Shown piece after piece: positions 24,216 through 35,800 of a stretch of 64,000 nucleotides of DNA (position 1 is its first letter; each line of letters starts with the position of its first letter). Source of the stretch: Eonycteris spelaea (taxonomy: Eukaryota > Chordata > Mammalia > Chiroptera > Pteropodidae). Under the pieces are notes generated by a model. It was not told the origin of the DNA. It saw nothing but the letters and a program-made list of their open reading frames with translations, and did not search any database. Both the position numbers and the translations under genes were made by a program. The stretch lies in contig PUFA01000164.1 in assembly GCA_003508835.1 (NCBI GenBank), positions 2,666,001-2,730,000 on the forward strand. The letters are read 5' to 3'.

Positions 24216-25312
24216 ACCCTGGCCACCCTCCATTGGATGGAATGCATTGCAGGAAGTGTCCTTCCATGCAGCAACAGCTACCAGATGGGATCCTTTAGGA
24301 GATGTATATGGACGATGATTGTAATTTAGTCTCACTCACTGACCTTATGAGAGGGATACATAAAAGACTGAAGAACCTAAAATATTCTGGAAAGGTAGAA
24401 AGGTGGGATTATAAAAACATTTTTTATTTATAACCCCAAATTTCATCCTTTTTAAATACACATCCACCCTAAGTTTACTCCAATGTGATGATAACCAGAC
24501 CGGTATTGCTCCAGTCTTCTTGACTCTAGTTTTCTGTGGCTTTTCTTATGTAATATCTTTAATATATGAAAAGTGTTTTGGTTGTCCTCACTTCACAGTC
24601 TTGGGAATGTAAATGATGTTTCTCCTCTTCCTTACTTTCCATTTTCTCTGAATGATTTCTTGACTTGAATTGTTTCCAGTAACTCAGCCTAATGTATTTA
24701 TTTTCCATATTCATCAAAATCATAATAGATGCTCATTTGGACTTACTCGACATTATTTTCTGTCTTCACACTATACTGACTCTTGCTACTGATTTAGCAA
24801 CTGACGTTCCAGTGATAGGATCCATGCCAACTAATTTCTAAGACCAGCAATTTTAACATATGGTTCAGTATTGCTCAAAGCATGCACACACAGCCTAAGC
24901 AAGGAGTATCAGATCTTGAACTTTTCATCTTAGAAAAAAAAAGAATGTCTTTTAAAATTAGTTTGATGGTATGGAACATGGTGACTTTCTAAATCATCCC
25001 TGGAATATGGGTGAGTATGGACCAAACTAGGGAGTTCATAGACAGAAAGTGTGATTCTTCCTTTTGCAATTCTTGTGGAAGGAACTGAGAAGTGTCTGCA
25101 TGACACTTCAGTGCCCTCACAGCTGCATAGGCCCCTCCCAGAAGAGCTGTAGGCATTTTGTATTTGTGATCTGAAATAATTTTTTTAGGTGCCTCCTCAA
25201 ATTACAAAAGCATCAGAACCGCACAAAACCCAGATCTACCACTGGAATGAAAACAGGTATATGAAAGAAGGATCATTTCGTATGGGTCAAACCAAACAAA
25301 TTGGAAAGGTTC
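24216..25312. other. Unassigned sequence
   Basis: No exon, RNA or repeat family recognised. Confidence 0.4.
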
Positions 25313-25684
25313 TTTTGTATAATGTGATAAGATACACATAACATAAAATTTATCATTTAAAAAATTTTAAAATGTATAGTTCAGTAGCATTTAGTGCATT
25401 CACAATACTGTGCAACCATCACCACTATCTGGTTCTAGAACATCTTTTTAGCACCCCAAAAAGAAACATCATATCCATTAAGCAGTGACTCCTCGTTCTC
25501 CATTTTATCCTGCCCTTGGCAACTACTAATCTATTTCTGTTTCTACGGAACTACCTACTATGGATGTTTCATAAAAATGTAATCATACAGTGCATGGTCT
25601 TTTGTGTCTGCATCTGACTTCTTTCACTTTTTAAGATTTATTCCTGTTATAGCATGTATCAGCATTTCATTCCTTTTCTTATAG
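25313..25684 (-). mobile_element. Old L1 (L1M-type) 3' fragment
   Basis: Antisense L1 3' UTR. It contains 'acataacataaaatttatca', 'gtgcaaccatcaccactatc', 'cttggcaactactaatctat' and 'tgtaatcatacagtgcatgg', followed by 'gcatctgacttctttcactt', in the order expected for an L1M copy on the minus strand. Confidence 0.75.
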
Positions 25685-26869
25685 AAAGACCTTTTAAATA
25701 AAATATAGTTTTAGAGAGGATGTAGCCAATCAAATAAGAAAATTCCAAGAGTAAAATTTGACAGAATGATTGAAATACTTTGGGCAGCAATTTTCACGTT
25801 ACCGTGGTGCATTTCATTCTCTAACACAGTGGACTAGAATTCACCTTTTCCTAGTCCTTACACTGATTTCAAATGATCTTGACCAACTCCTAAGCCTTTC
25901 TTGACTCATATCTGGTCTACTCAGAAATAACTCTTGTGCCAGTTGTCTGTCCTACCCATGCCCATTTTGCCTGATGCCAATTAGTGCTTTTCTCATCTGG
26001 GTCAGCATCCGGATTGCCCACTAAAGTCTCAGAGAAAAAAAAAAACTTATTTTCTACTGATTTTAGTGAGAATATTTGGAAAAAAACCCGATTTTTTTTT
26101 TTTTTGCTAAATTTCTGAAGTTCATTTGAATGTCTGCTTTCATATTTAAAAAGCTATGTACACTACCTACGGAGAAAAGTAACTGCCAGTTTCATTAGTA
26201 TTATCACTCTGCTGTCAATCTCTAATTTGCCAGAAAGTGTTGGGAGCCATTTTGAGTAAGTGAGATTCTCTCTAAACAAAATCATATCCATTTTTTTTCT
26301 GTTATGAAGCAAAATTATTTTATGTAGCTATAAAATATCATGCAGTTTTCAGCAATTTTATTTAGCATTTTGATGACTATTTTTAGCCTACCATAATGCA
26401 AAGGTTGAAAGTCCTTTTATGTTTTATCTGAGGTGCCATACACAAATTACTGTGCCTACTATGCAAATAATGCTTGCAAAAGAAGTCTGCTGCATTTATA
26501 ATCAGACAGCCTATTAGCACTTGGCTTTATTTTCTTCACACTTTGCTTCTTATCTCTGCCCACAACTATGTCTATTCTCAGTGAGAGGTTAGTATAATCT
26601 TCATGTTTATTCAAACCAAAATGTCTCCAAATACATATCTTTTAGACTTCGGATACAAATCGTGGCCTAGTTTAGTCTTCTTTCTGTCTTAGAAACTTAG
26701 TTGTCTGTATTTGAACCATACTGATTGCTTTTGAAAAGCTTTTAGTTCTAATGTTATATTTTAACATTATTTAATTTCATAACATTTCACTTAAGCCTAC
26801 TTTGAAAATCTCCTATCTTGCTTAGGTAAAGGAGGTATGATAATAAAATCAGGCTTCATCTGTCTAGGT
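25685..26869. other. Unassigned AT-rich sequence
   Basis: Contains A and T homopolymer stretches (26,035-26,045 and 26,092-26,105) and a small inverted repeat at 26,750-26,768 ('aatgtta...taacatt'). No recognised repeat family. Confidence 0.4.
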
Positions 26870-27099
26870 CATGTATTCTTAACAGAACAGTATCATTTCC
26901 AGGAAGTGAAAATTGTTTCTCGGGGGTGGCAAAAATATCTCACCCTTTTTATGTATAAAGTGCAAGATATACATATACTACAAAAACAGATATAAAGTAC
27001 ATCCATTATTGAAATTAATACATGGGACAATTAAGGGGGAAATGTCTAAAAAAGTACTTTAAGGGTGGGCAGTAATGAAAAGTGGATTGAGAAACATTA
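26870..27099. mobile_element. Small hAT non-autonomous DNA transposon
   Basis: A 230-bp element with degraded inverted termini ('catgtattcttaac' at the left; 'ttgagaaacatta' at the right, the usual hAT '...gttgagaaacactg' end). It is flanked by an 8-bp duplication, 'gtctaggt' at 26,862-26,869 and 'gtctagct' at 27,100-27,107, matching at 7 of 8 positions. Eight-base duplications are diagnostic of hAT insertion. No transposase sequence is present. Confidence 0.7.
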
Positions 27100-27107
27100 G
27101 TCTAGCT

Positions 27108-28199
27108 CTTTAAAGTTTAATGGTGCATTGATGTTCGCTATTTCACTTGACAGGAAAGCCAAGGTCACATACTGTGTATGTGGAAGATCCATGCCTGGCG
27201 CCTGGAGTTCTCTCTTCACATCTGTGCTTGGACTGGGGCTCTTGCAAGGAAGACATATCTTCCTTGTTACCTCTCTTTTCAAGACTGGTTCATAAATTAA
27301 CAGAATGGTCCTCAAACTTAATAAATTTATTTACAGTTTCCCCCTTTCTGTCTAGTGTGTGTGAGACTAATACCTCTCCCTTGTCCTAAGTAGAGCACAC
27401 ACCCCTTTAGATCTCAAAGGCCACGGATAAAGAAAAGTGTAGACACAGGGCAGAGGTGGGGGTGGGGATTGTTTCTAGCTCCCTTGACCAAACTACTTTG
27501 GATCTACAGGGTCAAGGATTTCTAAAGCTTTGAGGTACTTAACTTTTGTCTGTTTTTCATCTTTCTCATCCTCTACATCTGCTAAGTCAGTTTCTGATTT
27601 TAGTAATATGGGTTCTAAGAACTCAGAGGTACTGTTCTTTCTTCGTAATCCTCTTTATAATGCTCCAACTATCTCTAAGTATCTCCTCCTAAAGTAATGT
27701 AGGTATATTAGTGACAAAGTGTTCATTTTTTTAAACTAATATTTTCAACCTAAATGGTAACTGTATCAGTGCTGACTTCATTTCTTAGCTAATACCAGAA
27801 AAGGAAGTAGAAAAAGTAGTTATTGAAATGAAAGAAAATTTCTATTTTACTAGCAAACAAAAGACTGCTTTGGTAGGATCTTTGAAGTCCATTTAAAAAA
27901 AAATTTTGGAAGAAAAAAAAGAATAGAAGATGTGAGTGTTGGTTATTGGCTGTACTTATATCAAAAATGTGAGGTGGGACAAGGAAGAAATGGGGCTAAA
28001 AACATCCTTGTAGTCAGGTTATAAGAAATATGGGCTTTATCTATATGTCAGTGGTTCTTAAAATGCCTTCTACGTAGCCTTCTGGTTTTTATGGAGGTCC
28101 TTTTGAGACACCACTGGGGGCCAGAAGGAGTAGCCAAGTAGTGGAAACTCTCTAGCTCAGTTCTTCAGAGTTCAGCTTGTGTCTATTTCTTCTTTCCTT
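27108..28199. other. Unassigned sequence
   Basis: ORFs at 27,097-27,389 on both strands match nothing known to me. There is a short G-rich run at 27,450-27,468. Some sequence around 28,050-28,120 ('cagtggttctta...') may be a hAT end. Confidence 0.35.
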
Positions 28200-28428
28200 C
28201 TATCATCTATCTCTCTATTATTATTATTACTATTATTATTATTACCTATCATCTATTTATTTACCATCTAATCATCTATCTATCTATATCTACATCTATA
28301 TGTATATGTATATCTATATCTATACCTGTATCTGTATCTGTATCTTCTGTATCTATATCTATATCTATATCTATCCATCCATCCATCCATCCATCCATCC
28401 ATCCATACATACATACATACATCCATCT
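28200..28428. repeat. Complex tri/tetranucleotide array
   Basis: Successive blocks of (TTA)n, (ATCT)n mixed with (TATATC)n and (TGTATC)n hexamers, (ATCC)n and (ATAC)n over about 230 bp. This explains the Y/S/I-rich 86-codon ORF. Such arrays are normally length-polymorphic. Confidence 0.95.
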
Positions 28429-28577
28429 CTGGCGTGAAGCTTTAACTCATAAAGCTTCAATTCACAGTTGTAGTATTAAACCAGTAAAATCAGCAAAAGC
28501 TACAATTCAGACTCTGTTGTCCCCTCTCCCATCCTTGCAGAGAGTAGGTTTTTAAATGTTTACTAGCACACCACTAC

Positions 28578-28745
28578 CAGTTCTCAAACTTTGGTACACA
28601 TTGAAATTATCTGGGGAGATGTAAAAAAATTCTGATGCCTAGGCATTATCTCCAGAAATTTCACTTTAAATGATAGAGAATGTGATCTCTCATCAGGACT
28701 ATTAAAATATCCCCAGAAAGAATCCCAGGGAATACCATTGTTTAA
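28578..28745. mobile_element. MER20-like hAT DNA transposon
   Basis: Starts 'cagttctcaaactttggtac' and continues 'aaattatctggggagatgta' plus 'aaaattctgatgcctaggc', the MER20-type order (inverted-repeat start, 'aatcacctggggagc', 'ctgatgcctgggcc'). The right end is degraded ('accattgtttaagg'). Confidence 0.6.
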
Positions 28746-30499
28746 GGTGTGGATTGAAGAGGAGGATCTTACAAAGACTGAAAAGTGGGAGAAAAAGAAA
28801 AGAAGTGTATAGCAATCAATTAGAGAGTTTCCAGCTCCATGAAGTAGAAATAGACAATGGCAGAACAGTTTACTCCTTATAAAAACGTTCTAACTGCTAA
28901 GACTTACTCAAATAGAGTGGGGCACTTTCAGCCAAACCTGGAAGCCAAGGGACTAAAAGTCAGTGCAGTTGTTGTAAGCACGCCTTATTGAAGGGGAAAT
29001 CAGGACTGATAAAGAATCTTAAGATCTTTAGATTAGAGGGCTAAAATTTAATGTCAATTTAATCAGATACATGAGATTCTGATTAATTTATTACAAAATC
29101 CTGTGTACCAATGACCTTGCTAGAAAAAAATAATAGGGGAAAAATAAATGTTTAAACCTTAGGATTGTATGCTCTGGTTCTAGTAACTAGTAACACTAGT
29201 TTTTATGGCTTTTGTATCTTATGATTGGCTTTACTGTCATTGTTATTATGGTCTTGATTGTGCTTATCTTGCAGAGAAACTTCACATCAACCTCAGGACT
29301 AAATGCCTTTAGGTACTTGTGAATGGCAATTAATTATTTAAAAATTTCTTTAGGATAATATCTATTTCAAGTATGTCTATCTTTCCATACACTTTCCAAA
29401 ACAAAAATTTAGGTAGTTAAAATACTTATATACGTTTACAATATCTTTAAACATTTTCTGCTACTATTTTCTATATTTGCTTGATTTATTTTCTTAAAAT
29501 TATGGTAAATTGTTTTAGATTACAGTTGTTCATTATTCAGCATTAATTGAAGTGAAAAACAAATTAAAAGAATTTTCTAAGCATGATTTCTACTCATGGC
29601 AGTTGTTACTTGATTCTATTTTCCCCAAATAATATGTGATAGCAGTTACAGAGGAATGCAAACATTTTCGGTTTGAACGTGACTATTCACAGTTATGATA
29701 TTGTTTAGCAAAGCAAAAAATTCTGAAATCTAGGTCGAAGTCATTGTTTTTCTTTTTTAAAAAAGCCCCTATTGTAAATGCATTTGCACACATTTCCATT
29801 GCAGTCACTCTTCCCACAAATCAGCTTTATCAGTTCCATTAGCAGTTGAAGCTGATAAAAATCCGAAGCTGACTTCCTGCTGCTTAGTCTCTTAAGTGTC
29901 AGAAATAATATATTCTGTGTTACAAATGTCCCAGAGGTATACATGTCTGCAGCTTCCAACACTGCTATAACTTATTTTCCAGGATAAACATCTGCCCCTA
30001 TGCTCATAAAAAATTGCTTTTAAAAAATAGGAAATTGAGTAAAAACAAACTAATAAGTGAACAGCCTGACACGGGCTAACTGCCAAGAACAGACTTGTTC
30101 TGCATTCAAAATACCCACTGACGTCAAACTTGCTTGGATTTAATTCATTATTTTCCATTCATTTTTTGTATATTTGGTCTCTTATATCATAATTGATAAA
30201 TCTTGAACAGTAAGACTAAAAAAATTATCAACACTTTGGACAATATGGCCCTGAGTTATTCCTTGCTAATTATTTTGATCATCTCTTTTCCTTCTGTGTG
30301 TAAAGATACAGTGTGCCATAGATTCAAATTTTTTTGGTAAATAAAATACTACTTTTCTTTTGAAAATTTATTATTATTTATTGTACTAATGGGAGATACC
30401 ATGGGGTTTTACAACTGTAGATTTAGAAATAAGTAACATTGTGGCTGCTGAGAAAACCGAAAAACTGTGCTCTTGGCCAACTGTGTTCTTTCATATTTA
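28746..30499. other. Unassigned AT-rich sequence
   Basis: No recognised repeat. Stretches around 29,780-29,900 and 30,050-30,150 are less degenerate-looking (few homopolymers, GATAA and AGCTGA motifs) and could be conserved non-coding DNA. This needs alignment to test. Confidence 0.4.
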
Positions 30500-30650
30500 T
30501 CTCAAATTTAGCAAATATTCGTTGAGCATTTACTATGTGCTGAGTGTGTGCAAAGATGAACAAAACATCAAGACTGTCCTTAAGAAGTTAATAGTTTACT
30601 TAACTAATAATTATGTAAATTAATAATTCTGATCAGCACAACCATAATGA
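30500..30650 (-). mobile_element. L2 3'-end fragment
   Basis: 'agcaaatattcgttgagcat' followed by 'ttactatgtgctgagtgtgt' and 'gatgaacaaaacatcaagac' is antisense L2 3' terminus. Confidence 0.6.
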
Positions 30651-30932
30651 TGTTCAAAAACCCATGGTTTATCTACTTATTTTTGCCAGTACTGTTAGTG
30701 CAGGCCCAAGAAGCCCTAGAGTAAGGTTTGTTTCTTGGGAATTGCAAGTTTTAGAGATGAAGGAAGAGAGAAGAAGGAGAGAGACGGAACAAGAGCACCT
30801 GCAATATTCTGCATTTCCTGTTTGCTACCACTATGTACCTTTATTTCAGTATCTCAATAGTGAAGCACTCTTTTTGTCTTAAGTTTCTCCATGTTGCTAG
30901 GATTTCTGATTGGCATCATGAGTATTCTAGGT

Positions 30933-31245
30933 CAGCACTGTCCAATAAAATCTACTGAGTTGCATATAAAATTTAGAGATTTCTAGAAGTGACACTATAA
31001 AAAAAATAAGAAGAAACAGGTGACATTAATTTTAATAGCATGTTCTATTTCACCCAATATATCCAAAATGTCATCACTTTAAAACATAATCAATATCAAT
31101 AAATAATAATAAAAAAACCTTATGTATAAAATATTTTACTTAAAAAAAAAATCCAGTGTGTATTTCACAGCTCAATCCAGACTAGCCACATTTCAGGTGC
31201 TCAGTATGTGCACGAGGCTGGTTGCTATTATGTTGGACAGTGTAG
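30933..31245. mobile_element. hAT-Charlie-type non-autonomous transposon with TSD
   Basis: A 313-bp element with terminal inverted repeats, 'cagcactgtccaata' at the left and '...ttggacagtgtag' at the right. Internal blocks 'aagaagaaacaggtgacatt', 'cccaatatatccaaaatgtc' and 'actagccacatttcaggtgc' are those of a common mammalian hAT MER family. It is flanked by 'ttctaggt' (30,925-30,932) and 'ttctagac' (31,246-31,253), an 8-bp target duplication conserved at 6 positions. It carries no transposase. Confidence 0.8.
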
Positions 31246-31555
31246 TTCTAGACAGTTTAGTTCTAGATCTTTAACTCTTTAGAGTGCCTTCTTATTTACT
31301 CAATTCTCTGTGTGTATAAGGATCTTGACAAATTATTAGACAGCTTTTTCTCAGGCTGAGCCAGGGAAAGTCATTTTTTCATATCCCTCAGGGGAACCAG
31401 AAAACAGCTCTGTGGGAGTTATAGATGGCTTAGTTGTTTTAGCTCTAAATTCTTGCAAACACTGGGGAGTTTTCAAACTTCCTTTTTCAAAACCATGAGA
31501 TTACTGCAGGGACTTGGGTATGAGGGAAGGAAGAAAACTGACCTGTGAACCATTC

Positions 31556-31575
31556 ATTTCATATACATATGAAAT
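31556..31575. other. 20-bp near-perfect palindrome
   Basis: Two 9-bp arms (atttcatat / atatgaaat) around 'ac', just upstream of an old L1 and within TA-rich DNA. It may be chance or the edge of a TA microsatellite. Confidence 0.6.
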
Positions 31576-31605
31576 ATATATTATAAACTGCTTTATGTGT
31601 ATATA

Positions 31606-32612
31606 TAAAAATAGTTTTACTGAGATATAATTTATAAATAAAATTCACTCATTTAAGGTGTAAAATTTAATAGTTTTTGATATAGTCACAGAGCAGTGCA
31701 ACCTTCACCACAAACCAATTTAGAACATTTTCATTACTCCAAATAGAAACACGACAAATATTAGCACTCATTATCTATTCTCTCTAACCCTCAGTCCTAG
31801 GCAACCACTAATCTATTTCCTGTATCTATAGATTTGCCTCATCAGGACATTTTATATAAATAGAATCATGAGACATGTGGTCATTTGCGACTGACATCTT
31901 TCATTCAGAATGTTTTCCAGGTACACCCATGTAACAGTACTTTCTTTTTATGGCTGAATAATATTCCCTTATATGGAGATATCATGTTTTGTTTAACCAT
32001 TCATCAGTTGATAGACTTTTAGGTTGTTTTCACTTTTTAGTTGTTATTAAGAATACTGCTATGAATATTCATGTACAAGTTTTTATATGGACATATGTTT
32101 TCATTTCTATTGGGTGTAAACCTAGTAGTGGAAACTGTTTTTAAAAGTGGTTGTACCACTATTTTACATGGCCAACAACAATATATGACGGCTATGCCCT
32201 CTACATCCGTGCTATCATCTGTTAGTGGCTGTCTTTTTGCTTATAGTCATCCCAGTGGGTGTAAAGTGGTATCATATTTTCGTTTTTGTTTGTATTTCCT
32301 TAATGCTAATGATGTTGAGCATTGCTCATGTATTTATTGGCCATTTGTATTTCTTCTTTGAAGGAATGTGTATTCAAATTTTTTGCCCATTTTTAATTAG
32401 ATTATTTGTTTTTCTATTTTTGAGTTGTTGAAGTTTTTATGTGTTATATTTTGCATTTAAATTCCTCATCAGATATATGATTTGTGCATATTTTCTCCCA
32501 TTCTATAGATTATCTTTTCATGTTCTTGATTTGTCTTTTGAAGCACAAAAGTTTTACTTTTTGAAGACACAATTTATTTTCTCTCTTGTTATTTCTGCTT
32601 TTGGTATTGTAG
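31606..32612 (-). mobile_element. Old L1 (L1M-type), ORF2 end and 3' UTR
   Basis: About 1 kb of antisense L1. From the left come the 3' UTR ('gttttactgagatataattt', 'gagcagtgcaaccttcacca', 'gcaaccactaatctatttcc') and then the end of ORF2 in antisense ('tggctgaataatattccctt', 'ccagtgggtgtaaagtggta', 'ttgagcattgctcatgtatt', 'attcctcatcagatatatga'). The copy is heavily mutated. Plus-strand ORFs of 68-96 codons inside it are antisense artefacts. Confidence 0.85.
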
Positions 32613-32963
32613 CATGCATTATATTTTCAACACCTTTGTGCATGAACAAAGCTCGGCATCACCTCTGTTCACCTGGAACTGATGGAGAAGAGAAGCAATT
32701 AAATAAGCAGGGACAGTAAAGCAAGAAAGGCAGGGTTCAAGGTGTTGTGAGTTTACCCTGCGGGAACAATTAATATCGGATCCTGATGGTGAGAGATCAG
32801 AGAAGGTTTTAGAGGGAACAATTTAGAAATCAAGAGGTCAAGAAATATTTAATAGAGGGGAAGAAAGAATCCAGTCATGTTTAGTGTTCATGGGTATAAT
32901 TTTTAAAATACTTTGAATGTGATGAAATTCTCAGATTTCCGATACAAAGCAGTTTCATATAAG

Positions 32964-32964
<1 letters not shown>
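32613..32964. other. Unassigned sequence
   Basis: Contains 'cacctggaactgatggagaag'-type G/A-rich sequence that may be antisense L2 but has no diagnostic end. Confidence 0.3.

Positions 32965-33015
<51 letters not shown>
32965..33015. repeat. (TG)n microsatellite, about 51 bp
   Basis: Pure TG dinucleotide array. Confidence 0.98.
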
Positions 33016-33019
<4 letters not shown>

Positions 33020-33765
33020 TACACATTCCTATCTCAGGTCATTTTTCTGAAGGTCAGTTATTGGTCTGGCAGGGCACAGACATGCTGGCTGATAGAGCTT
33101 GCTGGTTGATAGACCAGTAAAGTCATATAAAAACAGAGCTACATCATCAGCTTGAGCTGTGGTTAAGTGTTCAATATTTAGACCAATGTCAACGTCAGGC
33201 AAGCTCTGCATTCAGAAAAATGCAGTGTTCAAGAGTCTTTTGAAGGCTTTGCAGTTCCCTCTGTTTGTGTCAAAGAGAAATAACAACAGGATAAGGAACA
33301 ACAGTTTCAACTTCAGCTTTTGCACTGAGCAACCCCAGTTCTTACCTTTCTTTTTATATTCTAAGGCCTGTTTAGGTAAATGCAAAACTTATCATGAACA
33401 CTGGGCAAAATTATAGGTAAAATGTTCTTAAAATTATTGCTTGTATCAAATGTCAAATGACAGGGATTGAAATTAAAACAGACACGAAAGAGGCAATAAA
33501 GGTAAAATCAATAAAGTTGATTTCACAAAAGGCTGAGTCACAGAGCTTTTATGATTAGTCCAATTTTTAGAGTAGACAGAACCCCGAGGATCTAGTCTCC
33601 CATTGGTGTGCATGCTTCACTCCTATTTACTTTAATGAGCCTTATCAGTGGGGAACAAGGGAAAATAGATTCTCCAGCTCTCCCTTCCTATTGCTGGCTC
33701 CAAAACCCTTAACAAAGCACATGCCATGCATTAGTTTTGGGTACTATTCAGAGAAGAGACACTTG

Positions 33766-33767
<2 letters not shown>
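33016..33767. other. Unassigned sequence ending in a long A tract
   Basis: No known repeat or exon recognised. The right end runs into the A45 tract, so part of this may be an unrecognised retroposed sequence (see findings). Confidence 0.35.

Positions 33768-33812
<45 letters not shown>
33768..33812. repeat. Poly(A) tract, 45 A
   Basis: An uninterrupted run of 45 A, the longest homopolymer in the window. Long pure A tracts are usually young retroposon tails or mononucleotide microsatellites. No AATAAA signal or recognisable SINE precedes it. Confidence 0.95.
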
Positions 33813-33816
<4 letters not shown>

Positions 33817-34980
33817 TTAAAATTCTGCAGTCTTCTTTGAGCATATTGTTTAGGAGATCCAGTTAGTAACATAAAAATAGCTATTCTCTGTACCAGAGTG
33901 TCTTTATCCCAGGCTGTGCAGGTTTAAGAACTACCTCAAGGCAATCTGTAATGCAGATAATTTTGGCAACTAAGTGCAATGCAGATAAAATATTGTGATG
34001 TAAATAATACTGATGATGAGAATTAGCAGATAACATTTATAGGCTTCATGCTAGCCTTTGCAATCTGCTGTTATATAATACCATGAGATTTGATGATTTA
34101 TTTGAATGAGGAGCTTTCTGAAATATTTTATTATTGATTGCTATGTAAAAGGAAAATGGTGTCCTAAAACCTGGGGTGGTCTTTAATATGCATGCATTGA
34201 TTATAAATTTGAATATTGTGCAGTGTGCCTATTTAATATGTTAATTCCTCTTGCTTCAACCACTATTCAATTCAACAGATGAAAACTGTGTCATTACCAT
34301 GTAGCATAGACACTATATTAATTGTTAAGTCATAAACGATATGCTGGAAGAATTTTAGCAGTGATTGGTGGGCAGGCCACCAGGAAGCTCAACTACAGAT
34401 CTATGTGAGCATCCAGAGAGGGACACTTAGTGCAGTTATGGGCATCAGTAAAGGCTTCAAGGAGACGACCCGAGCCAATGTTAAGCACTAAGGTTAGAAT
34501 TAGCCAGGTGTCAAAGAAGGATGTTCAAGGACAGAGAATTCATCTCAATTATTATAGACGCTATATATCATTTTTATCTAAACAGTGCTTTTGGAGGGAA
34601 AAGCAAATCAGATAATCCTTATCTCTTTATTAACTCATGTAGAAGTTTTCAGAAGCAGTTGCTCCCTTCTAGTACATTCTATTTCACAAAAATTTATAGA
34701 GAACCATCTGTGAGTCTTGCACTGAGCTCACAGTCAGGGCTATTGGGTACCTAAGGCTGTAATAACACTTAACTTTAGGTGGCTACTTTCTTTGAAGCTG
34801 TGCTCTGGGACCATTTTTCTAGTCCAAGAAGACTATGGGAAGGAAGGAAGTAAATTTGAGAGAGAAAGGAGCAGAGCCAGCCAGTGCTGGGGGATGCAGG
34901 GCAGCAACCATGCTTCCAATGGAAGGTGGCAGTGAAGTTGGTTGGGGTGGAGGCAGAGGGAGAGCTTGGTAGGGAGACCT
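33813..34980. other. Unassigned sequence
   Basis: A short imperfect direct repeat, 'aatgcagataat' / 'aatgcagataaa', lies at 33,951-33,989. Nothing else recognised. Purine-rich DNA begins at about 34,830. Confidence 0.35.
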
Positions 34981-34981
34981 A

Positions 34982-35014
34982 GGGTAGGTATTGGGAGGGG
35001 GGTCAATGGAGGGG
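34982..35014 (+). other. G-quadruplex-capable G-run cluster
   Basis: Four or more GGG runs within 33 bp (ggg-taggtatt-ggg-agg-ggg...ggg) inside a purine-rich tract. The plus strand could form a G-quadruplex. Confidence 0.6.
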
Positions 35015-35321
35015 AAGTGATGGAAAGGAAGAGGGAGCATTATTTATTTATTTTTGTACTGTCTGGGAGGTTGTTTTAGCCCAAGTTTATAATCAAAGTA
35101 GTTTGTTCCAGATTTTACTGAAAAACCAACCAACCCATACATCCGTATTCACATTGGATAAAAGTGTAATTTCTAGTCCCTTATATATCTAATTCAGATT
35201 GTGATTTTATTTTTTATCTTCTCTGTTGTCAAAAGTCAGACAAGAGTGTTTGGAAAATAGGCATAAAGTCTTATTAGACTGTGACATCTATTTAATCTAA
35301 TCTCCAAGGCCGGCTCTTGCA

Positions 35322-35354
35322 GGGCTGGGAGTCGGGGTGGGCTAGGGGTTGGGG
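35322..35354 (+). other. Second G-quadruplex-capable cluster
   Basis: Six G runs of three or four (ggg, ggg, gggg, ggg, gggg, gggg) in 33 bp with loops of 1 to 3 bases. This is the strongest such motif in the window and is unusual in this AT-rich context. Confidence 0.75.
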
Positions 35355-35800
35355 AGAGGTTTGGTAGAGGGCTTGACAATCCACACCTTGACCTGGTCAG
35401 GATTCTGCATCCTGCTATGAGTTCATAAGGTGAAAAAAAGGTGGCAAAGCCACAGTGTCTGCTGGTACTCAACATCAAACTTTTCTTCGCTTGCCACAAC
35501 ACGTGCACTCTGTTTGCTCTATCCTAACCTCGAGCAATTTTGGGTCTAGTGGTAAGTTTCCTATAATTCCCTGCATGCTGCAACAGTGTGTCACCTTTCT
35601 TTAGCAAGATTTTGCTATGTGGTCGGATTGACACATTCTAATGAAACATGGAGTCAATCATCTACACATTTCTAAATAAATGGATGGTTGGTGTTAAGTA
35701 AACTGGGTAAATCCAATTTTTGTTGTTTATTGAATCCTCTGGAAAACATGCACCTATTTTAATCTTTGTTATCAATGACCTGAGTGAAAGAGTGATGGAT
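35355..35800. other. Unassigned sequence
   Basis: No recognised features. Confidence 0.35.

Noticed and set aside
28215..28428. Possible CRISPR-like regular repeats
   Set aside because: Units are 3-6 bp with no spacers, so this is a microsatellite. The host is a mammal.
28177..28437. Tyrosine/serine/isoleucine-rich ORF (similar one at 35,720-36,046)
   Set aside because: Translation of tetranucleotide microsatellite arrays.
32071..32719. Three hydrophobic plus-strand ORFs of 68-96 codons resembling membrane proteins
   Set aside because: Most of this interval is antisense L1 ORF2, whose A-rich sense strand gives F/L/V-rich translations in antisense. They are artefacts.
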